Shown here: positions 56,767-64,000 of the stretch, in pieces
How positions within the stretch are numbered: position 1 is the stretch's first letter
How the letters are laid out: each line of letters starts with the position of its first letter
Source of the DNA: CAADGU01 sp964581605
GTDB taxonomy: Bacteria > Chloroflexota > Anaerolineae > Promineifilales > Promineifilaceae
DNA: 64,000 bases
Assembly: GCA_964581605.1 (NCBI GenBank)
Contig: CAZOPF010000017.1
Coordinates: 1 to 64,000, forward strand
Reading direction: 5' to 3'
Translations under genes and position numbers: made by a program
The notes under the pieces: model-generated
What the model was told of the DNA's origin: nothing
Databases searched by the model: none
What the model saw: the letters and a program-made list of their open reading frames with translations, nothing else

Positions 56767-58233
56767 TTACGAAAAGGAAGCGTGGATCAGCAATTTTCGA
56801 TAGCGATGATAGGCTTCTGTCCACACGGCCGTGTCCTGTGGTTCATATCGCTGTAAATCTGGCATTTCGGCCAACATCTGGCGCGCTTCGGGCAGGTCTC
56901 GCAATTCCCCCAGAGTAATAAGCTGCACAATCGCATTGCCGATAATGCTGGCTTCCACCGGCCCGGCGATAACCGGCAGCCCTGTGGCATTGGCCGTCAT
57001 CTGGTTCAACAAAGCGTTCTTGCTGCCGCCACCGACAATATAAATGACCTGGGGCCGACTGGCAGAAACGGCCGTTAATTTTTCCAGAGTGTCACGATAA
57101 GCCAGCGCCAGGCTTTCAAAAATACAGCGAATGGCGGCCCCAGTTGATTGGGGCACCGGCTGGTTTGTTTGCTGGCAAAAGCGGCGAATGTGTGCCGGGT
57201 GATCGCCAGGGGGCAGAAAAATCGGTGCGTCCGGGTTGATAAAGGAGAGGAGGGGGGAAGCGGCCGTAGCCAACAGTTTCAGTTCATCATAACTGTACGG
57301 CTGGCCTGTTTTAGCCCAACTGTCGCGGCACTGCTGCACCAACCATAACCCCATCACATTTTTGAGCAAACGAATGCTCCCATACACGCCGCCCTCGTTG
57401 GTGACGTTGGCACGTAAAGTGGCTTCGGTGATGATAGGCTGGTTGACTTCCAACCCGACCAGGCTCCATGTGCCGCTGCTGATGTAGGCAAAATGGGGAT
57501 TGGCGGCGGGCACAGCCACGGCTGGCACAGCCGCTACCGCACTGCCTGTGTCATGGCTGGCCGGAGTGATGACCGGGATGCCCTGGTACTGCCCCAACTC
57601 TGTTCCGGGCGGGACAACCTGGGGGAAGATGTGGGGGGGAATACCGGCGGCGGCCATGATCTCAGTGGCCCAGCCCTGGGTGTGGGGATTGAGCAGTTGG
57701 GTGGTGGAGGCGATGGTAAATTCGCACACGGCCGTGCCCGAAAGCCAATAATGAAACAGGTCAGGTACCGTCAAAAAGGTGTGGGCGATTTCCAGTTGGG
57801 GAGATTGGCTCTGGACCATGCTGAGAAGCTGATAAAGGGTATTGACACGGGCAAACTGAATACCTGTCTGGGAGTAGATTAATTCCCGGCCGATGTGGGC
57901 AAAGGCCCATTCCATCATGCCCTGGGTACGGCCGTCGCGGTACTGCACCACATGGCCAATCAACTGGCCCTGCCGGTCAAGCAGGCCAAAATCCACGCCC
58001 CAGCCATCCACACCCACGCTGGCCGGATGCAGCGGTTTGGCTTTTTCAAGGCCTGACTGGATTTCCCGCCACAAATCCAGCACGTCCCAATAGAGCGTAC
58101 CCTGTAGGGAGACTGTTTTGTTGGGGAAGCGGTAGAGGGGGGTGAGGTGGAGGGCACGGCCGTTGAACTGCACTGCCATCACCCGCCCCGATTCCGCTCC
58201 CAAATCTACCGCCAATACCGTTTTACTCGCCAT
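56767..58233 (-). CDS. rhaB: Rhamnulokinase (FGGY family)
   Basis: 488-residue FGGY carbohydrate kinase, pattern closest to rhamnulokinase, which phosphorylates L-rhamnulose at O1. Start TVLAVDLGAESGRVMAVQFNG (ATP phosphate motif), GTLYWDVLDLWREIQSGL, VGVDGWGVDFGLLDRQG, a central IASTTQLLNPHTQGW, TPASHDTGSAVAAVPAV and the C-terminal VIYIVGGGSKNALLNQMTANATGLPVIAGPVEASIIGNA. It is divergent from the LacI regulator at 58572, and operator palindromes lie between the two. Rhamnose isomerase or aldolase are not in view, so related ketoses cannot be fully excluded. Confidence 0.9.
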   Translation of the reverse strand: MASKTVLAVDLGAESGRVMAVQFNGRALHLTPLYRFPNKTVSLQGTLYWDVLDLWREIQSGLEKAKPLHPASVGVDGWGVDFGLLDRQGQLIGHVVQYRDGRTQGMMEWAFAHIGRELIYSQTGIQFARVNTLYQLLSMVQSQSPQLEIAHTFLTVPDLFHYWLSGTAVCEFTIASTTQLLNPHTQGWATEIMAAAGIPPHIFPQVVPPGTELGQYQGIPVITPASHDTGSAVAAVPAVAVPAANPHFAYISSGTWSLVGLEVNQPIITEATLRANVTNEGGVYGSIRLLKNVMGLWLVQQCRDSWAKTGQPYSYDELKLLATAASPLLSFINPDAPIFLPPGDHPAHIRRFCQQTNQPVPQSTGAAIRCIFESLALAYRDTLEKLTAVSASRPQVIYIVGGGSKNALLNQMTANATGLPVIAGPVEASIIGNAIVQLITLGELRDLPEARQMLAEMPDLQRYEPQDTAVWTEAYHRYRKLLIHASFS

Positions 58234-58257
58234 CTTGTTCTGAACGAACGATTAACC

Positions 58258-58342
58258 GCAAAGGGCACAGAGAGCGCAAAGATCAAAAAGAAAAACTTTG
58301 CCTGCTTTCCGTCCTTCGCGTTCTTTGCGGTTAAAAAATAAA
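58258..58342. repeat. accgcaaag / ctttgcggt inverted repeat
   Basis: ttaaccgcaaagggcacaga and, at the far end, cgttctttgcggttaa. Similar text occurs at the window's right end (63900-64000, acgcaaaggacgcaaagag ... ctttgcgt). Confidence 0.7.
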
Positions 58343-58356
58343 CAGAGCTTTTCGTT

Positions 58357-58385
58357 TTGACAAAACAAAAAAACATCCATATAAT
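58357..58385 (+). promoter_or_regulatory. Consensus sigma-70 promoter for LacI gene
   Basis: TTGACA (58357-58362), 17-base spacer, TATAAT (58380-58385): perfect consensus. Start predicted near 58392, leaving an untranslated leader of about 180 bases. Directly followed by an operator. Confidence 0.85.
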
Positions 58386-58396
58386 GCCCAAAAATG

Positions 58397-58410
58397 TGGA
58401 AACGTTTCCA
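58397..58410. promoter_or_regulatory. LacI-family operator, 14-bp palindrome
   Basis: TGGAAACGTTTCCA, a few bases downstream of the predicted start, where a bound repressor would block transcription. A half-site (gtttcca) follows at 58425-58431. Confidence 0.8.
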
Positions 58411-58512
58411 TATATTTCTCACATGTTTCCACATTTATGCCCGATTTTTTGACGATATTTCGACCTTTTTCGCTAATAAACAGTATAAATAGAAGCAAGT
58501 CCCTAATCTGAT

Positions 58513-58530
58513 GTGGCAACATTTCCACAC
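58513..58530. promoter_or_regulatory. Second LacI-type operator, imperfect
   Basis: TGTGGCAACATTTCCACA, imperfect palindrome close to the LacI start codon; with the first site it could allow looping. 58234-58571 holds these sites and the repeat, with no gene. Confidence 0.6.
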
Positions 58531-58571
58531 ACATTCCACTACTTTGACATGCAAGCCACTGTTAGAAGATC

Positions 58572-59600
58572 ATGACTGTTACCATTAAAGATGTTGCCAG
58601 ACATACTGGGCTTTCCCAGTCTACGGTCTCACGGGCATTGAACCAAAGTGGTTATGTCAGTGAAGAAACTCGACGCCGTGTGGACACGGCCGTTGCCGAA
58701 CTGGGCTACGAACCAAATTGGCTGGCCAGAAGTCTGAAGGGCCAGCCATCCCGTCTGGTAGGGCTGATTGTCCCGGAAGTAACCAGCCTGTATGACAACC
58801 TGATCATCCAATCCGTCTCTACCATGCTTCACCAAAACAACTATGGCATGATGCTGTGCATCAACAACGAGGATGCTGAGGTTGACCTGTGGTATTTGAA
58901 AGCTCTAAAGGAAAAGCATGTTGATGGCATCATCTACGTTCATCCTTTGGGCGGTAATAACTCATCATTTGTCCGCGATTTGGTTAAACAGGGAATTCCC
59001 ATTATTGAACTGAACCGCCGCCGCGAAGAAGATCTGCTGGATGGTGTATTGGCCGATAATGTGCAGGGCGGGTATCAGATTACAAACTATCTGATTGGTC
59101 TGGGCCACCAGCGCATTGGGCTGATCATGGGTCAGAGCGAGTTGACAACCGGCCAGAATCGGTTGACCGGGTATCGTCATGCCCTCAATGAAGCAGGAAT
59201 CCCCATAGACCCGGCGTTGATTCGCATCGGGTCGTTTACACAAGAACATGGTGAAGCGGGTACCAGGGAGTTGTTACAGGTGGAAACACGGCCCACAGCC
59301 CTTCTGGCCGGCAGTAACCGCATCCTCCTCGGTCTGCTGAAGGTTCTCAACGAGCAAGCTATCTGCATACCCGATGATATGTCGGTGGCTGCATTTAACG
59401 ATACCGAATGGTTGAGCATGTGGCGTCCCCCCATCACCACAGTTGACATTGCCACCGAAGAGATGGCCAGACTGTCGGTTGAATTGTTGTTACGCCGAAT
59501 CTCTTCATCAGCCAAAGAGTATAAGCCGAGAACGTACCTGTTGAGTACCACATTGATTGAAAGAGAGTCTTGCAAAAAGGTGAACCGCTCCGGCGGATAA
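58572..59600 (+). CDS. LacI-family transcriptional regulator
   Basis: 342 residues. LacI DNA-binding head (VTIKDVARHTGLSQSTVSRALNQSGYVSEETRRRVDTAVAELGY, hinge ARSLKGQ) and a sugar-binding core (RLVGLIVPEVTSLYDNLIIQSV, HVDGIIYVHPLGG, GHQRIGLIMG, TALLAGSNRILLGLLKVL). It is divergent from rhamnulokinase and upstream of an ABC importer; the palindromes between the divergent genes are probably its sites, so it likely controls this sugar locus and itself. Confidence 0.9.
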   Translation: MTVTIKDVARHTGLSQSTVSRALNQSGYVSEETRRRVDTAVAELGYEPNWLARSLKGQPSRLVGLIVPEVTSLYDNLIIQSVSTMLHQNNYGMMLCINNEDAEVDLWYLKALKEKHVDGIIYVHPLGGNNSSFVRDLVKQGIPIIELNRRREEDLLDGVLADNVQGGYQITNYLIGLGHQRIGLIMGQSELTTGQNRLTGYRHALNEAGIPIDPALIRIGSFTQEHGEAGTRELLQVETRPTALLAGSNRILLGLLKVLNEQAICIPDDMSVAAFNDTEWLSMWRPPITTVDIATEEMARLSVELLLRRISSSAKEYKPRTYLLSTTLIERESCKKVNRSGG

Positions 59601-60043
59601 ACGGTGCAGCCTGGAAATCAGGCTAACTGGTAAAAGAGAGGCTCGCTCCAGCCGGCAAGCATGGCGAGCCTCTCCTGAATCGCCAGATCAATCTTGAATG
59701 GGCACCTGGTTTGCCCGGCAAAGAAAATTTTGCCGGAAAACGGGCAGGCCATTGTGGTTGATCCGCCAGGTAGTTTTATCACCTTAAGATATGAAAATCA
59801 AAGATTACGCAGATTTCGCAGATAAAAAATCGGTGTAATCCTTCGGCAAGCTCAGGACAAGTTCTGCGCAATCTTTGATTAGCTTCAAAGGAGGTGGATG
59901 TAGCGGAGAAAAGAATAGAGAAGAATGAACCAATTTTGCCCTTTTGCATTGTAGGAATGGTGTCCAACATTTACTCATTTTACTGTGCGTACAAAGTCGT
60001 CAGGTTTGTTTTGTACGCAGGCTTAATTGCAAGGAGGATTGAA
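59601..60043. other. Intergenic region with nested repeats, no gene
   Basis: Besides the hairpin above, 59797-59880 is an inverted repeat (aatcaaagattacgcaga ... tctgcgcaatctttgatt) that carries a second element, ccttcggcaagctcaggaca, inside. 59987-60018 has gcgtacaaa/tttgtacgc arms that might be a regulator site upstream of the binding protein. Confidence 0.6.
59636..59674 (+). terminator. Hairpin downstream of LacI gene
   Basis: gagaggctcgc and gcgagcctctc, 17-base loop. No T-run, so termination efficiency is uncertain; it may be Rho-assisted or act in stability. Confidence 0.45.
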
Positions 60044-61234
60044 GTGAAAACAAAAAATAGTGTAAGAATTGTTTTGTTGTTACTCACGGCCGTGACCCTG
60101 TTCATCTTAGCCGCCTGTTCCGGTACCACAGCCGAACCGACCACCGCCCCGGAAACAGTGGTGGAAACCGTCACCGTTACGGTAATAGCCACTGCTGAAA
60201 CCGCAGCTGAAGCCATGCCCGCCGCCGAAGACAATCCCTACCGGCCCAATGAACTGTTTGCGGCCGTTGAAGATTTGAGAGCGGCCACCGAAGGACAAAG
60301 CGCCCCGGCCGGAGCCAAGTTTGCCTTTTTAGCCAACAATCTATCCCCATTCTGGACGGCCGCTCAAATTGGCGTCGGCCGGGCTTCGTCAGAGCTGGGT
60401 GTGCCCATCGCCTTCCAGGCCCCCACCGCCTCTGACCTGCTCAGTCAACAGCTTTCCATGCTGGAAACCTTCGTCAATGATGGTTACACCGGCGTCACCT
60501 TCTCCGCCATTGACCGCGAAGCGCCAGCCCCCATCATTGAACGAGCAGTAGAGCAGGGCACTATCATGCTCACCATGGATTCTGACGCCACCGGCAGCGA
60601 CCGCGCCATGTACATCGGCATGTCGGACTATGACGCCGGCCGTGCCGCTGCTGAAGCTGCTCTGGAAATCATTGGCTCAGGCAAGGTGGTGGGCCTGGTT
60701 GGTTTTGCCACTGCCCAAAATGCCCAGGATCGCATCCAGGGTGTGAATGATGTCTTTGAAGGCACCGACATGGAACTGGTGGAAGTGCTGATTGATGACA
60801 TCAAGCCAGAGGTAGCTCTGAGCAATGCCCAGACCTCCATCCAGAAATATGGCGACGATCTGGCCGGTTTCATCACCTTCTACTCCTACGATGGCCCGGC
60901 GGCCTGCCAGGCCATTAAACAGGCGGGCCTGGTTGGTCAGGTCAAGCTGATCGCCTTTGACGCCGAGCCGGAAACGCAGGCTTGCATGGAAGAAGGTGTT
61001 GTGCAGGCGATGATTGGGCAGCGTGTGTACTTCTACGGCTATCTGGCCGGGTATGTCATGCACGCCATGTCCATTCTGGGTGTGGAACGGACGATGGAGA
61101 TTTTGGCTCCTTACCTGGATGAACTGGGTGATGAAGGCCAAATCCGCCTGAACACGGGCGTAGATGTCATCAAAGCTGAATCGCTAGACCTGTATAAACA
61201 ATATCTCGATTCCGTCGGTATTGCTTCGCAGTAA
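60044..61234 (+). CDS. Sugar-binding lipoprotein, ribose/rhamnose ABC type
   Basis: 396 residues from GTG 60044, with AAGGAGG six bases upstream; an in-frame extension to 59894 lacks a Shine-Dalgarno and would hide the signal peptide. Lipoprotein signal (LLLLTAVTLFILAAC), Thr/Glu-rich linker to about residue 70, then a type 1 periplasmic-binding fold (KFAFLANNLSPFWTAAQIGVGRASSELGVPIAFQAP, GYTGVTFSAIDREAPAPIIERAVEQGTIMLTMDSDA, IGMSDYDAGRAAAEAAL). Such proteins deliver monosaccharides such as ribose or rhamnose; location next to rhamnulokinase and LacI favours a deoxyhexose, unproven. Confidence 0.88.
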   Translation: MKTKNSVRIVLLLLTAVTLFILAACSGTTAEPTTAPETVVETVTVTVIATAETAAEAMPAAEDNPYRPNELFAAVEDLRAATEGQSAPAGAKFAFLANNLSPFWTAAQIGVGRASSELGVPIAFQAPTASDLLSQQLSMLETFVNDGYTGVTFSAIDREAPAPIIERAVEQGTIMLTMDSDATGSDRAMYIGMSDYDAGRAAAEAALEIIGSGKVVGLVGFATAQNAQDRIQGVNDVFEGTDMELVEVLIDDIKPEVALSNAQTSIQKYGDDLAGFITFYSYDGPAACQAIKQAGLVGQVKLIAFDAEPETQACMEEGVVQAMIGQRVYFYGYLAGYVMHAMSILGVERTMEILAPYLDELGDEGQIRLNTGVDVIKAESLDLYKQYLDSVGIASQ

Positions 61235-61247
61235 CGTCAGAATAACC

Positions 61248-61280
61248 AGACCTGACAGGTTTCCCAAACCTGTCAGGTCT
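61248..61280. repeat. 15-bp perfect hairpin (agacctgacaggttt)
   Basis: agacctgacaggttt, loop ccc, exact complement, followed by aaaagttatg and the ATPase ATG. Placed to lower expression of the ATPase and permease compared with the binding protein. Confidence 0.8.
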
Positions 61281-61287
61281 AAAAGTT

Positions 61288-62859
61288 ATGGTCATGGAAC
61301 AGCAACCGTTACTGGAAATGGCGCATATTTCCAAAGGTTTCCCTGGGGTACAGGCGTTGGATGACGTGGATTTTGAGGTGTATCCCGGCGAGATTATTGG
61401 CTTTTTGGGCGAAAATGGGGCGGGCAAATCTACGCTGATCAAAATTTTGTCGGGTGTTTACATGAAGGATGCGGGCACGATTCGGTTTGACGGCCGTGAC
61501 ATCTCCCCCCAATCGCCACAAGAAGCGCAAAGCCTGGGCATCAGCACCATTCACCAGGAGTTAGCCCTCATCCCTTACCTTTCCGTGGCCGAAAATATCT
61601 TCCTCAACCGGGAACCACGCCGGCTGTTGGGCCTGGTGGATTTTCGGCGTATGAACCAGGAGGCGGAAGCCCTGTTGCATGACCTGGGAGCCGATATTCC
61701 CGGCAAAAAATTGATACACCAGTTGAATGTGGCCGGGCAACAAATGGTGGAAATTGCCAAAGCGGTTTCCCAAAATGCCCGGCTGATCTTAATGGATGAA
61801 CCCACTTCGGCCCTTTCCAGTAAAGAGGCCGACGCCTTGTTTGCCCTGATGCGCCGGTTGCAGGGGCGGGGGGTGGCGGTGGTCTTTGTCAGCCACCGGC
61901 TGGAGGAAGTGCGGCAGATTGTGGATCGCGTGGTGATCATGCGCGACGGCCGTCGGGTAGATATGCTCCCCATTGCCGAAGCCAGCGAAGAAAAAATCAT
62001 TCGCCTCATGGTCGGCCGCGATGTGGGGCTGTTCCCCAAAGAAAAAGCGGCCATTGGCGAGCCGGTGCTGGAACTGCGCGATGTGAGCGGCGAAAATGGT
62101 GTGGCAAACGTGAACCTGACGGTGCGCCGAGGGGAGATTGTGGGGCTGGCCGGGCTGATTGGCGCCGGCCGCACCGAACTGGCGCGCCTCATTTGTGGGG
62201 TTGATAAAGTGACGCGGGGGGAACTGTTGGTGGACGGCCGTGCCGTTCACATCAAATCCCCGGTAGACGCTGTGCGCCAGGGCATTGGCTGGGTGCCCGA
62301 AGACCGCAAACTGCACGGGCTGGTGCTGGGCATGGATGTGCAAGACAACACTACCATGACCATTTTGCAGCGTATTTCTAACGCCCTGGGAGCTATAAAA
62401 AACAAGGAAGCGAAACGCATTACGGCCGACTACGTGCAAACCCTCTCCATTGCCACCCCCAGCCTGGGGCAAACGGTGCGCCATCTCAGCGGCGGCAACC
62501 AGCAAAAGGTGGTGCTGGCGAAATGGCTCAGTATGGGGCCGAAGTTGTTGATTATGGACGAACCAACACGTGGTATTGATATTGGCGCCAAGGCCGAAGT
62601 TCATGCGCTCATGAGCCGTCTGGCGCAGCAAGGCATGGGCATCCTGATGATTTCTTCGGAAATGCCAGAGATTATTGGTATGAGTGACCGGGTGATTGTG
62701 ATGTGCCAGGGGCGGATTACCGGGGAATTTGGCGACGGCCGTTTCGACCAGGAAGAGATTATGACCTGCGCCACACAATTTCTGACAGTAGGCGGCGATC
62801 CGTTTGTCGTAGGCGATTTATCCCCTTCTGACAACCCTAACGTGCCTTCTACAAACTAA
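61288..62859 (+). CDS. Sugar ABC ATPase, RbsA type
   Basis: 523 residues, two ATPase domains. First: FLGENGAGKSTLIKILSGVY, LILMDEPTSALS; second: degenerate P-loop GLIGAGRTELARLI, signature LSGGNQQKVVLAKWL, LLIMDEPTRGIDIGAKAEV. Start could be ATG 61288 or 61294; no clear Shine-Dalgarno. The final residues (VVGDLSPSDNPNVPSTN) lie beyond the usual family end and are coded by a decayed copy of the hairpin at 35976-36023 (tttgtcgtaggcgatttatc), so the protein tail looks repeat-derived. Confidence 0.92.
   Translation: MVMEQQPLLEMAHISKGFPGVQALDDVDFEVYPGEIIGFLGENGAGKSTLIKILSGVYMKDAGTIRFDGRDISPQSPQEAQSLGISTIHQELALIPYLSVAENIFLNREPRRLLGLVDFRRMNQEAEALLHDLGADIPGKKLIHQLNVAGQQMVEIAKAVSQNARLILMDEPTSALSSKEADALFALMRRLQGRGVAVVFVSHRLEEVRQIVDRVVIMRDGRRVDMLPIAEASEEKIIRLMVGRDVGLFPKEKAAIGEPVLELRDVSGENGVANVNLTVRRGEIVGLAGLIGAGRTELARLICGVDKVTRGELLVDGRAVHIKSPVDAVRQGIGWVPEDRKLHGLVLGMDVQDNTTMTILQRISNALGAIKNKEAKRITADYVQTLSIATPSLGQTVRHLSGGNQQKVVLAKWLSMGPKLLIMDEPTRGIDIGAKAEVHALMSRLAQQGMGILMISSEMPEIIGMSDRVIVMCQGRITGEFGDGRFDQEEIMTCATQFLTVGGDPFVVGDLSPSDNPNVPSTN
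62807..62858. repeat. Decayed copy of gtagtaggcgatt hairpin at ABC gene end
   Basis: tttgtcgtaggcgatttatc ... ccttctg then tctacaaac resembles 35973-36026 in order but no longer pairs well. It encodes the last 17 residues of the ATPase. Confidence 0.5.
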
Positions 62860-62877
62860 TGAAGAACATGGGAGAAG

Positions 62878-63879
62878 ATGGAAATGGATAACACCGTCAC
62901 CAAATCAAAATCAGGCTCCGGCCGTGCCCTTTCCGGCTGGACAAAACTTTTTGCCGCCCCGGAGTTCCTTATTTTTCTCGTCGTCATCATCCTGTTTATC
63001 ATCGGTGCGGTGGTCAATCCCCGCTTCATCGGCATTGAAAACCTGAAAATCCTCACCCGTGACACAGCCATCCTGGCGATTGTGGCTATTGGCGTTGGCT
63101 TCACCATTATCACGGCCGGCATTGACCTTTCCATTGGCTCGATCATTGGCCTGGGCGGGGTTCTCACCGCCTACTTCGTCGTTAAAATGGGGCTGCCGCT
63201 AGGGGTGGCTATTTTGCTGACCTTTGGGGTGGCGGTGGCCATTGGCACGTTTCACGGCCTGTACGTCACCAAATTGCGAATGCATGGTTTTTTGGTGACG
63301 TTGGTGACGTTGGGGGTGGCGCGGGGCGCAATTCTCGTTCTGACCAACGGTTTTCCCATTACCGGCGTCCCCGATTCCTTTGCTTTTTTGGGGCAGGGCT
63401 TTCTCTTTGGCCTCATTCCCATGCCGGTTGTCATCTGTTTGCTGGTGGCCTTGTTGGCCCATTATTTGCTGCGTTACACCTATGTGGGGCGGCAAATTTA
63501 CGCGGCCGGGGGCAACATGGAAGCGACCCGGCTGTCTGGGGTGAATGTGGATGCGCGTATCATCCTTTGTTACATCATCTCGGTGGTGTGTGCCAGCCTG
63601 GTGGGCATTATTCAGGCCGGGCGATTGAGTCTGGGGCATCCGGCGGCGGGTGAAGGGTTTGAACTGCTGGCGATTACGGCTTGTATTCTCGGCGGCCTGA
63701 GTTTGATGGGCGGGCAAGGTTCGGTGCTGGGCATTCTGGTAGGCGCGTTGCTCATTGGCGTCTTGCAAAATGAGATGGTGATGTTGAACATCAACCCGTT
63801 CTGGCACCGGATTGTAATTGGCTTTGTGCTGTTGCTGGCGATTACATTTGATTACGGCCGTCGCCGCCAAAGAAGCTAA
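62878..63879 (+). CDS. Sugar ABC permease, RbsC type
   Basis: 333 residues with about eight to ten membrane segments (FLIFLVVIILFIIGAVVN first, then AIVAIGVGFTIITAGIDLSIGSIIGLGG, HGFLVTLVTLGVARGAI, FELLAITACILGGLSLMGGQGSVLGILVGALLIG). Single permease, as in ribose systems, which may work as a dimer; no second permease follows before the window ends. ATG 62884 has better spacing from GGAGAAG than 62878. Right end of window after it holds only cgcaaag-type repeats. Confidence 0.9.
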   Translation: MEMDNTVTKSKSGSGRALSGWTKLFAAPEFLIFLVVIILFIIGAVVNPRFIGIENLKILTRDTAILAIVAIGVGFTIITAGIDLSIGSIIGLGGVLTAYFVVKMGLPLGVAILLTFGVAVAIGTFHGLYVTKLRMHGFLVTLVTLGVARGAILVLTNGFPITGVPDSFAFLGQGFLFGLIPMPVVICLLVALLAHYLLRYTYVGRQIYAAGGNMEATRLSGVNVDARIILCYIISVVCASLVGIIQAGRLSLGHPAAGEGFELLAITACILGGLSLMGGQGSVLGILVGALLIGVLQNEMVMLNINPFWHRIVIGFVLLLAITFDYGRRRQRS

Positions 63880-64000
63880 AACCTGGCACTAAACTTTATT
63901 TAACGCAAAGGACGCAAAGAGACAAAAGGACAAAGAAAAGAAAGAAAAAGCTTTGATTCTTCTCTTCAACCAACATCTTTACAACTTTGTGCCTTTGCGT

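Noticed and set aside
58234..58571. Promoter for rhamnulokinase on the minus strand
   Set aside because: Candidate boxes had impossible spacing; I could not support a site and left it out.
59894..60043. In-frame 50-residue N-terminal extension of the binding protein at 60044
   Set aside because: The GTG at 60044 has an excellent Shine-Dalgarno and directly begins a lipoprotein signal peptide; the extension would bury it.

Overview
The window is a GC-rich bacterial chromosome piece (a scaffold with two 100-N gaps) that reads most like a heterotrophic, probably filamentous member of the Chloroflexota (Anaerolineae-like). That placement is inference: it rests on gene content (LysW-type lysine pathway, R2lox, several ABC sugar importers, P450), on lipoprotein-type binding proteins, and on two genome-wide habits visible here, a very frequent 8-bp palindrome ACGGCCGT and short 7-8-bp tandem repeats in nearly every gene junction. 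No rRNA, tRNA, CRISPR array, phage or insertion sequence was recognised.

Layout. 1-7987 (+): tail of a giant Trp/Leu-rich membrane protein, a small exported protein, pyrD, acylphosphatase, a membrane-anchored FecR-like protein. 8119-10392 (-): glcF and a URO-D-family protein. 10587-30924 (-): a beta-glucan/beta-glucoside locus with GH16, two GH3 enzymes, two GH94 phosphorylases, a GH51/GH39-like hydrolase, a MalEFG-type ABC importer, a ROK sugar kinase and a LacI regulator whose own promoter carries a CelR-type operator. Two small toxin-antitoxin modules (DUF433/DUF5615 and PIN) sit in the middle. 31326-33579 (-): cytochrome P450 and R2-like ligand-binding oxidase, overlapping genes. 33680-35402 (+): a DUF5706-like two-TM protein and a YchF-like NTPase.

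35559-47495 (+): a lysine biosynthesis cluster of the alpha-aminoadipate/LysW type: lysW, lysX, lysY, lysZ, lysJ, homocitrate synthase, homoaconitase large and small subunits and homoisocitrate dehydrogenase, interrupted by two BrnT-type modules, a MOSC protein, cutC and a GrpB/UPF0157 protein. In front of lysW lie two successive short ORFs very rich in lysine codons, each followed by a strong intrinsic terminator. I read these as tandem leader-peptide attenuators that sense lysyl-tRNA supply; this is the most interesting element of the window.

47705-51415 (-): dnaE with an assembly gap. 51670-58233 (-): a YtfQRT-YjfF-type sugar ABC importer plus rhamnulokinase. 58357-63879 (+): a consensus promoter with LacI operator, a LacI regulator and a second ribose/rhamnose-type ABC importer.

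Working together, the glycan locus would cut beta-glucan outside the cell (GH16, GH3, GH51-like lipoproteins), import the oligosaccharides, split them phosphorolytically (GH94) or hydrolytically (cytosolic GH3), and phosphorylate free sugar (ROK). The junction repeats often touch or form stop codons, and in several places the same kind of repeat lies in frame inside a gene.
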